Source of the DNA: Siderastrea siderea
Taxonomy: Eukaryota > Cnidaria > Anthozoa > Scleractinia > Rhizangiidae
NCBI GenBank assembly: GCA_964030785.1
Contig: OZ034973.1
Location: 1,800,632 to 1,864,631 of the forward strand
DNA: 64,000 nt
Direction of reading: 5' to 3'
Part shown: positions 56,501 to 64,000 of the stretch, piece by piece
Layout: each line of letters opens with the position of its first letter
How positions within the stretch are numbered: the first letter of the stretch is position 1
The notes under the pieces: model-generated
The model's input: the letters and a program-made list of their open reading frames with translations, nothing else
The model's database searches: none
What the model was told of the DNA's origin: nothing
Translations under genes and position numbers: made by a program

Positions 56501-57626
56501 TGTGAAACTACTTGTATGCATAAGCATAAGTATATAAGCAGCAACAAATTGCTCGTTGTGTCACAAACTTGACTACTCCATTTTGTTCATCAAAAGGAGT
56601 ATCTTCAGAACTTGAGGAATGACCCAGTGCAATCCAGAATTTGCAAACAGAGAGTGTTATGCCGCACACTTGCCGGGAACTTCGTTTACGTGCTTACGGT
56701 GACTAATCCTTCAAGACGACCAGCTGATGCTGAGGTAAGCTTCATTTAAAGAGCATTCACCCGAGTTTAAGAATTTTATAAAGGGCAAAGAATGATTGCT
56801 GCAGTGGATGTCTTAGTGTCGCAAAAGATCAAGTTTATGTTTGATTCTGACATTCTTATTTTATTACTTTTGTATTATCAGGCCAAGCACGGCGTGGTTG
56901 TTACAGCACGTGTTCACCCGGGGGAGACAAACTCAAGCTGGATGATGAAAGGACTTTTAGATTATCTAACAAGCAATGCTCCCGATGCAAAGGTTTTGAT
57001 TAGTTTTTCAAGTATCTTTCCTTACTGCAAACTGAACTTAAACTCTTTGATAAGCTACTAATGTGTCGCCTCTTTTATCTTCAGCTTCTTCGAGACACAT
57101 TTATTTTCAAGATTGTTCCGATGCTGAATCCAGATGGAGTTATCATCGGAAATTATCGGTGCTCCTTGGCTGGTAGAGATTTGAACAGGAACTATAAAAC
57201 GGTCCTCAAAGATTCCTTCCCTCCCGTCTGGCACGTTAGGAACATGATTCGAAAGTAAGTGACTTCACCTCTTATTTTTTACTTACAACTCGGCATTATC
57301 ACTGAATATGCATGCATGTAGGCCAAATTAAAGCAAACATATAAATTGTACTTCTAAATTAGTGACAAACTTGTGGCCTTCTGAACCCAGATCAAATTAG
57401 AATTTCGAATTTTTTTTTTATTTTGGAGAGAGGAAAATCATGGAAAACCCAGCTTTAGAAAAACCTTCAAAGCAAAATCAATGTAGCATTATGAGAAATT
57501 TTTACTGTAAGCGCTTTAGTTAATCAAATACCTTTATGTAACGTTTGGTATGTATTGTATTGAATGAATAAAGACAATATTATGATTATGATTATGATTA
57601 TGATTATGATTATGATTATTATTATG

Positions 57627-57664
<38 letters not shown>

Positions 57665-60600
57665 AAGAGTTTAATAAACTCAACCAGCACAAAGCGCACA
57701 GTTCGCAAGGAACTTGTTCAATCGTACATTTGTCAACCTCTCTATACATGAATTATGTAACTTCAGTGGTGTAATTTGTTATTGACTTGATTGTACAAAC
57801 TTACTTTCAGATTGTTAGAGGAGCGACCTATAACTTTATACTGTGATCTCCATGGGCACAGTCGGAAGCAAAATGTGTTTATTTATGGCTGCGAAAATAG
57901 GTTTGATCCCCTGAAAAGACTGAGAGAGAGAGTGTTTCCAGTAATGATATCGAAAAACGCGCCATCTAAGGTATAGTATGCTGAACGTATGCTACCTGTG
58001 TTAAGTTGTTTTTTTTTTTAAATAAGAAGAGTGCCGAGTGTTCCCCCTTAAAAACCTTTAATTAAAATGTTGTAAACCCGGGGCTGCTTACTGTTAGCAC
58101 CAAACTATACGGCTGGAAGTTTTAATTGTCAATTTAAAAATTGACTTGCCTAATTACTTGTAAATCAAACCAAAACAAAACTTTGCACAGACTTTTCGAA
58201 TGGAACAACGTCTACCAGTTTGAGTTTTCAAACAAAATTTGTTTATTACTAGTGTAAATGGTAAGTTGCCCAAAATATTTGTCTGGAAGTTTAAATCAAT
58301 CCATTTTATCTTTTCACAGTTTTCATTTAAAGGCTGCAAGTTTAAGGTGCAAAAAAGCAAGGTTTGTAAGTCATAGTTTTAATACATCGAGGATCACTGT
58401 TTACCACAAATTAATAAATACGTTTTACCTATGTAATTGCTTTATTGGAAATTATTTGTTTCTCGGTTTTCGTTTAGAACTCAAGCTGTATTCAAAATTC
58501 CTTGTTGTTCTTGTTTGTCATATATAGGAAGGAACTGGAAGGATTGTCATGTGGAACCTGGGGATTATGAACAGTTTTACGATGGAGGTCAAGTTCACGC
58601 ATCTTTCTAATATTAGTCAATTGTCTTTTTGAATTAGCAGCGATTTGTACGATGAAGCTATGTCGCATGCGATATGTTTTAATTATACAACACAGCTACG
58701 GTAATTTTTCATCCGTTGTACATGTTGTAGCCTTTATGTCAATTGAAAGGTAGTGCGAAATATTAGTGTTACAGTGTGGTCTGTCGTAAACAGGTCGCAT
58801 TCAACTGGCCTGGTTGACTTTGACAATTTATTCTATAAGCTTAGGTTGCTTTCTGTATTTGTCAAATTTACTCCAAAATGCAATTGTTTTTGTTTCGTTT
58901 ATCTCTCACTGCATGTAGTGACTTCTTATACTAACAACGAAATCTATTTTTGGGTCGTCCAAGTGCTTACAGCTTGTCTTCTCTTGGTGTTTCTTTACAG
59001 GCAACCTTCTGTGGTTCGTCGCTGGGTAAACGTGCAGGGGATCACTTTAACACCGCAGACTTCGAGTCCATGGGATATCATCTGTGTGATACGCTGTTGG
59101 ATTACTGTGATCCTGATGACTCTAAGGTTTTATAGCGCACTTCGTGTTCCAGTGTTTTGTAAATAGTAATTGTCAGATACCTAAACAAAAGAACTTAGTT
59201 TAGAAGGATTGTTCATGTCTACGAAACAACAAAAAATTAATACAATATTGAGTGCAAGTCAATATTTCACTAACAACTCATGCTTTTTCTAATGCAATGT
59301 TAATATTTTTGCAGTACATATCTATCTTAAGAGAGCTGGAGCTGACAATGAAGGCGGAGATTTTGGAGACCATGAAACGGAAAGGAACGGCGCCACCCAA
59401 CTTGACAGAATCTGACATTGATCTGGATATCAACTACACTTCGGATATTGAGTCAAGGTACATAATGAACTGCTCTTGCACGTTAAACCAGCAGTCGCTA
59501 ACTTATCGTCAAACCAAACGCAAAGTTATCGTATTTGATTAATCACTACAGACACTGGTAAATGAACCTATGAGAACACGAGGCAATCGCAAAGCGCGGG
59601 AAAGCATGTGTCCGGTGTTAAGCGCAGGAAAAAACATATCCATTGCCAGCGCGAGAAAGCACGTATCCGATGTTAAGCGCGGGAAAAAATGTACTAATTG
59701 CCAAGTGCGGGAAAACAGGTATCCGATGTCAGAGGCGGAAAAACGCTTGTAAGCCAAGTAACGATTGGTTTTAGTATTACTTTTGTTTGGTTGAAAAAAT
59801 AGCTAGTTTGCTTTGATTAGTGGGTTAACGAGGTATGGCAGAGACTTTGCGTATTGGAAATGTTCGAAGGCTCTTAATCCTCTTATGCATCTAATTTGCG
59901 GAAATCTGATTTTAAAGGGCTTTAATTTTGGGGGTTTCTCTTGAATTACAGAATAACTTGTGACACTTGTTCTGTTCTGTTTCATCTTCAGTACTGGTGG
60001 TTCAGATAGCTCTGTCTCAGATGGCCTCCCCATGCACCTGATTTACGCTTCTGAAACACTCAAAATGGTAGGTCGCAGCTCTGATTATCGCTATGCATTC
60101 TTGTTGTTGTCGGTTCAGTGGAACCCTTTTTTCCCAGCAGTTCATTAAACTAAATGCCGAAACCCATGGAACGTCGCATGAAAGTCAACGCGTATTAATG
60201 GATTTCAGGGCATTTCCAAGCATTTCCAAGGCCTTATACTTCTCTGTTACAAATGGTACATGCTACATGATCTGGCAACGTAGCTAGTGGTCAAAGAAAT
60301 GCATGTTAAAACAGGAAATAATATCCGAGACAACAGAAAAAACTGTTCCATGATCTTGCTCGATAGCAGTTTTCCTTTTGCAAATCTTTTAGGAACCCAG
60401 AAAGAAAAAGCTGAAGACAAGAAAAGAACGAAACAAGAGGCGAGCAAAGGCCATGAAAGTCAAGGACGTGTTGCTGGCTGATGTTGCCAAAAGAACCGTG
60501 GTGAGTCGAGTAAAACAGTCTTTACAGTTAAAACAGTTAGCTGGGAAATGAGGGCTAAACCAGCTTGAAAGGTTCAAGAAAAACTGCGTTACGCCAGTCC

Positions 60601-62794
60601 ACAGAGAGTTAACCATAATTGTCAATTTCTGTTTTCTACTCCTGGCTCAGTCCTAACATTTGTTATATAAATTATTAAATCATTCCAGCAACACCAGGAT
60701 CCACCCACGGAAGTCAAGTTGGTTTACCAGAAACATCATCCAAAGGTGGGTATCTTACTAACCTGCGATCAGGCTCTATTTTCGTTTCGCTCGGTGAAAC
60801 ATTCAGGCGGGACGGGCGAAACGAAAAATAGAGCCTGATACAATTCTTCTATGGAACGTCTGCCGCCCACTTCTTTTGATTGATTGACGTTTAACAAAAC
60901 AGCCAATCAAAATTTCTTCTGCTTGCACGATCCTCGGTATGCAAATTTCCCATAACAGCAATTCGCAGAAAGTCACGTAAATGTCGGCAAAATAAGAAAA
61001 TCATAGGCTACGATATATCTTCTAGGCACAAGTACTCAAATTTACACGATTGCTAACTTGAAGGTTCCGGTACTGTACATAGTTGCTCTGTCTGAGCTGA
61101 AACTGAATGAAAATTCAAAACACGACGAGGTTGTCATGTACCAAAATATGCTGCATGCTTGAATCATTTCCCATTTCAGGTGGTATCCGGAAATATTCTC
61201 TTCCCATTTGTCACCGATTTTCTGCGTAAAAAACCTTGGGCAATTAAGAGAACTACCTTCAGTTTCATTCTTTAGAATAAAGATATAAATAAAACCGTTT
61301 ATAGGCAAAGGAGTATTTTGTAATTTAATTCGAGAAGTGATAAATATTTGAAATTAGCAGCGAATTTTATCTCCAAGCAGCAGCGAATTTTAAAGCGAAG
61401 AACATTTAGTCAGATCCTTTGATGTCAATGTCAGAGATCAATAAAACGACATAAGTATTAAACAATGAATGAATAAACTGAAATCGTTATTGCGACTTGA
61501 TTGCGGTTCTCGCCAAACATCAGTTTACCGTTAAGTTTACCGAATTATCGGTTGACTTGTTGATCATTCTTGGCGAAAGATACTTGCTCGTCTGCTGTTT
61601 GTTTTGTTTCGTAAAACGCGGAAACAGCCACTACTCTGTTCATGTTATCAATACTAGTTGAAAGCCGTCAAATGAAAACTCCGCGACACGACGATAAAAC
61701 GGAATACATACTTCACTGTTGCTGTACTTCTCTGCTCCAGGTGAGAGACAGCTTGTGTCAAACCGAACGCCATTCTCAGGAGAGAAAGAAATGGTGACAA
61801 TTCTCCTAGAATGACGAGAATTTATTAGAGCGACACATTTTACTTCGGCAGACTTGTTCCTTGGTTGTTCCTTGGCGATGGCGGTCGGATCGAAATTACT
61901 TCCGTTGACAGCTCTATTGTTAAAGGGCCAATCAGATTGCAAGATTCCCGCGGCCAAAATTTGGCCGCCGACACGAACTCTTGTGAGAGATTGTATCAGG
62001 CCCTATTTTAGCGAGCGACCAACATAAGAGAATATGAGAGCGATGCTAAAATTCGGCCTGATCGCAGGTTAGTATCTTACTGCAATGCCTCAAAAAAAGA
62101 ATAATAGAGTAATATCTTAGGGGGATTTTGTGGCATTAAGGCCCCGTCCACACGTATCCGTTTTCGTTTGCGGACGAATTTTTTCTCTCCGTTTTCAAAA
62201 AATTCGTGTCCGTGCGTAGCGTTTTCGAATCGTTTTCGCCTGTCCACTCGAAAACGCTAAAACGATTCGAAAACACAAATACCGCTGACAGAGGATGTAC
62301 ATGGTGCCATTTTCGTCGTTTTGCGTGTCTGTCTTCTTTAGGAAAATGAAAATTTGCAAGGAAATAGTTTAAAGATGTTTAAGGGTTAATTTTTCGCGCG
62401 GCTTTCTCGCAGGGTAGGCTGGATCCATTACTGTGACGTCATCGTTTTTCGAAAAGTTCCGTTTTCACCGTCCAGACGTAAACATGAAAACTGCGTTTTC
62501 AAAAACTTCCACCCTGGAGAGCGTTTTTGGTCACCGTTTTCATCGGATACGTGTGGACGGAAGGTCAATCCGCAAAGAAAAATTTACGTTTTCAAAAGAA
62601 AACAGATACTTGTGGACGGGGCCTTACGCTAGAATACGGGCAGTGCCTCCTTCTGCTCTGAGGAACAGTCGAGTGAGAAGAACACGCGAACGCACGCAAA
62701 CGTCGGCTGCCGTCTGGAAGCTCATGCCTTCCATCCTCCAGCCTGGAAAAAATTGGCCAGCCATTACTTGAATCTCTTTCGAAACGATAGCTGA
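49006..62794 (+). CDS. AGBL3: Cytosolic carboxypeptidase, AGBL2/AGBL3 type (M14 family)
   Basis: Zinc carboxypeptidase expected to shorten glutamate side chains or tails of tubulin, acting at microtubules and cilia. Exons: 49006-49108, 50262-50329, 50659-50732, 51420-51502, 52139-52227, 52794-52924, 54161-54293, 54849-54970, 55412-55532, 56597-56734, 56882-56992, 57085-57254, 57811-57970, 58320-58361, 58528-58587, 59001-59126, 59315-59457, 59992-60067, 60393-60500, 60689-60745, and probably 62633-62794. Phases chain; 705 codons are firm, 758 aa with the last exon. The CCP N-terminal domain has SRVGGSQIL and [14 protein letters not shown]. Zinc ligands are H366 and E369 (HPGETNSSW) and H462 (YCDLHGHS); GRDLNRNY binds substrate; catalytic E535 is the last codon of exon 15 (SFTME, then ATFCGS). 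The order [10 protein letters not shown] near the end is like AGBL3, but AGBL2 is not excluded. An in-frame TGA precedes the start. Confidence 0.93.
49466..49684 (-). mobile_element. SINE family 2, minus-strand copy in AGBL intron 1
   Basis: On the minus strand it reads GGTGCGGTGATCTATTGGTTAG (A-box-like), then GACAAGAAACTTTACTCCACA, TCGTCTCTCTCCACCCAGGT and ATATAAATGAGTA. This order is the same as in the plus-strand copy at 13335-13570. Confidence 0.65.
49911..49935. repeat. (ACA)n microsatellite
   Basis: About eight tandem ACA/CAA units in AGBL intron 1. Confidence 0.9.
50880..51070 (-). mobile_element. SINE family 2, minus-strand copy in AGBL intron 3
   Basis: GCACCTGGGTGGAGAG, TGTGGAGTAAAGTTTCTTGT and GTCTAAGGGAAGAACACC are the reverse of the blocks seen at 13335-13570 and parallel those at 49466-49684. 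A separate forward A-box-like sequence (TAGTGGTTAGAGCACCC) at about 50828-50846 suggests two fused fragments. Confidence 0.55.
53050..53440 (-). repeat. Interspersed repeat with a CTAGGGGGGTCTGGG core, minus strand
   Basis: On the minus strand it reads TTCTAGGGGGGTCTGGGAGG, GATGCTCCTCCAGGAAAATT and AAGTAGCTGGCAAAAAT, paralleling the copy at 35405-35805. In AGBL intron 6. Confidence 0.6.
54428..54493. repeat. A-rich (CAAAA)n-like tract
   Basis: Runs of A broken by single C or G in AGBL intron 7. Possibly the tail of an old retroposed element, but no body is recognisable next to it. Confidence 0.7.
55117..55336. repeat. Foldback repeat in AGBL intron 8
   Basis: CGAACGTACGAACAGACGCACT pairs, with mismatches, with AGTGCGTCTGTTCATACGTTTG. 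The outer ends are AGGCCCAGATC and GACCCTGGCCT. A further TCGAACTTAG / CGAACTTAAT pair lies on the right. Edges are approximate. Confidence 0.5.
56147..56194. repeat. Small hairpin repeat, AACCTCGTTCCCAGG family, copy 2
   Basis: AACCTCGTTCCCAGGGTCT pairs with AGACCCTTGAAACGAGGTT. The first arm is the same as in the copy at 47397-47466. In AGBL intron 9. Confidence 0.75.
57579..57663. repeat. (ATTATG)n followed by (TTA)n microsatellite
   Basis: About six ATTATG units, then about 13 TTA units, in AGBL intron 12. Confidence 0.95.
59591..59756. repeat. Tandem repeat, period about 57 bp, about three units, AGBL intron 17
   Basis: Units start AGCGCGGGAAAGCATGTGTCC, AGCGCGAGAAAGCACGTATCC and AGTGCGGGAAAACAGGTATCC and continue with GATGTTAAGCGC-like and ATTGCC-like blocks. 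A single related half-unit (GCGGGAAAACATGTGTGAGC) is in AGBL intron 4 near 51748. Confidence 0.75.
60760..62070. mobile_element. Non-autonomous MULE-like element with 10-bp target duplication, AGBL intron 20
   Basis: Terminal repeats AACCTGCGATCAGGC and GCCTGATCGCAGGTT are perfect over 15 bp. GTATCTTACT at 60750-60759 is repeated at 62072-62081. Subterminal AATAGAGCCTGATACAAT pairs with ATTGTATCAGGCCCTATT at about 61990-62008. No transposase ORF is recognisable in 1.3 kb, so the element is non-autonomous. The 10-bp duplication points to the Mutator superfamily. Confidence 0.85.
62139..62624. mobile_element. TA-flanked MITE with AGGCCCCGTCCACA termini
   Basis: The left end AGGCCCCGTCCACACGTATC and the right end ending GATACTTGTGGACGGGGCCT are inverted repeats. 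TA at 62137-62138 and TA at 62625-62626 flank the element, which suits a TA-targeting (Tc1/mariner-like) transposase. The interior has several copies of CGTTTTCGAA-like and CGTTTTCA-like motifs. Confidence 0.8.
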
Positions 62795-63447
62795 AGAACA
62801 AGTACAACTGTCTCATACCGATCACGGGTGTCGGTACCAAGACTTCTATGGTGCCTCTGATTTATTTAACGTGGTAACAATTTTCTTTAAACCAATCCCC
62901 GGCAAAACCCAAACTGGATAACGTTCGCCTTCGGTATGGCCTTGGCGGAGGAAATTAATAACTCTGAAAAAGTCGAATTTATTCCTTAACCTTATTTTGC
63001 CTGGGCTTTTTTTGAGTTTCTGAGCCTGGGTGGGGGGACAAAGTGCCCCCCCTATAGATCTCGAAAAGTATTAAAGCTCTTGCGATGAAACTTGACACGT
63101 TTTTAGCACGTCATTAGCTTAACAGATTAGGCTTGTGATGCGTCAATTATGGCGTGTCATGACGTCATAATGACGTCACAAACCAACCATTTTGAATTTT
63201 GAGGCCGCCATACAGCTGACAATGACGTCATCGAAAATATATGATTTTTGTTCTAAGAAACATACTTAATCAAAACAAGCACACACGAGGAAAGGATTAT
63301 CTTCTTCTTGCAAACGAAGGAGAAAAAACTGAAAAATAGACTGAAAAAAGACAGAAAATGGTCAAAATACACTTCTGAGTAGACAGTTGTTAGGGAAACG
63401 TCAATCATCATAGACACGTCATTGACGTGTCTATGATGAGAGAACGA
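62795..63447. other. Intergenic stretch after AGBL
   Basis: No gene recognised. It has three ATGACGTCA motifs at about 63159-63230 and a 33-bp near-perfect palindrome at 63406-63438. Confidence 0.5.
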
Positions 63448-64000
63448 GAACGTTCCTGGCATTTTGATTTTTATTGATTCTAGAAAAGCCTTTGACACCT
63501 TAGAATGGCATTATCTTTTTAGCTGTTTGAAAGTGTTTAATTTCGGCCCTGACTTAATAATTTGGGTTAGAACTTTTTATCAAGATATTCAGAGCTGTGT
63601 AATAAACAATGGTTTAGCATCGGATTATTTTATCTTAGAACGAGGTGTGAGACAGAGTGACCCCCTTTCCCCCTACGTCTTCCTCTTAGCCATCGAGACC
63701 TTGCCAATTTCTATTCGACAAAATCCTGAAATTGAGGGAATTAAAATAGGAAAAAATGAAACTAAGCTTCTTCAATATGCAGACGATACTACTGCTGTGT
63801 TATCAAATTTAAACTAGGCAAATGCTTTATTTCAACAAATGAATTTATTTAAAAATTTCTGCGGACTTGAAGTCAACAGTTCGAAAACAGAAGGTATGTG
63901 GATTGGGTCTCTTAAAAAAAAACGAAGAAAAGCCACTTGGAATAAATTGGCCAAATGAACCCATTAAAGCTTTAGGAGTATCTTTCACGTACGATCAAAC
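63448..64000 (+). pseudogene. Broken non-LTR retrotransposon reverse transcriptase, truncated by window end
   Basis: A frame open to 63817 encodes RT motifs: FIDSRKAFDTLEW (first catalytic Asp), ERGVRQSDPLSPYVFLLAIE and LLQYADDTT (the YADD catalytic pair). The usual GVRQGDP has S for G. A TAG at 63815-63817 interrupts the frame; it continues in the same frame (ANALFQQMNLFKNFCGLEVN, SSKTEGMWIGSLKK) and then needs a frame change in an A-run near 63913-63921 (EEKPLGINWPNEPIKALGVS). Motif style is that of L1/Tx1-like elements. The absence of endonuclease sequence upstream suggests 5' truncation. It runs off the window at the right. Confidence 0.85.

Noticed and set aside
61640..61957. 105-codon minus-strand ORF in the MULE-like element
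   Set aside because: Too short for a transposase and no MULE or zinc-finger motif seen; probably chance, or a remnant.
62433..62771. 112-codon plus-strand ORF across the MITE edge
   Set aside because: It starts inside the MITE's repeated interior and crosses its boundary at 62624; the downstream part fits better as the AGBL terminal exon in another frame.
1..64000. CRISPR array, bacterial operon or phage system
   Set aside because: Spliced genes, SINEs and retrotransposons show a eukaryotic nuclear genome; the tandem repeats lack the regular repeat-spacer pattern.

Overview
This is a window of animal nuclear DNA, most likely from an anthozoan cnidarian such as a stony coral. The reasons are short exons with GT-AG introns, AT-rich intergenic DNA, a very high density of small foldback elements and tRNA-derived SINEs, a DIRS-type retrotransposon, and a gene set of metazoan character plus one protist-like P2X receptor. 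The organism call is an inference from these features, not from a marker gene.

Layout, left to right. 1-10.2 kb is repeat-rich and nearly gene-free: a 430-bp direct repeat flanking a tandem repeat, one orphan exon-like ORF with a membrane anchor, a SINE, a decayed minus-strand multicopy ORF, and hairpins. 10.26-20.37 kb (minus) is a complete 8-exon peptide O-xylosyltransferase gene (803 aa), the enzyme that starts glycosaminoglycan chains. 22.60-39.81 kb (plus) is a complete 26-exon LIN9 gene (538 aa), a subunit of the DREAM/MuvB cell-cycle complex; its intron 10 holds a DIRS-like tyrosine-recombinase retrotransposon in antisense. 41.82-45.31 kb (minus) is a 7-exon P2X-like channel (381 aa) of the Dictyostelium type, lacking the cysteine scaffold of animal P2X. 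157 bp away and divergent is a two-exon gene (45.47-46.12 kb, plus) resembling RHNO1/RHINO, the RAD9-HUS1-RAD1 interactor. 49.0-62.8 kb (plus) is a cytosolic carboxypeptidase of the AGBL2/AGBL3 type (20 firm exons and a probable terminal one), a tubulin deglutamylase-like enzyme. The window ends in a broken non-LTR retrotransposon reverse transcriptase.

For all four larger genes the exon phases chain without a break and the lengths agree with known homologues, so I regard these models as firm. LIN9, RHNO1-like and AGBL point to proliferation, DNA-damage checkpoint and tubulin modification respectively; the genes are not otherwise known to act together. Mobile DNA sits mainly in introns and intergenic space. 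Two foldback elements have 10-bp target duplications, one palindromic element lies between two convergent genes and carries AATAAA on both strands, and two elements account for almost all of the last AGBL intron.
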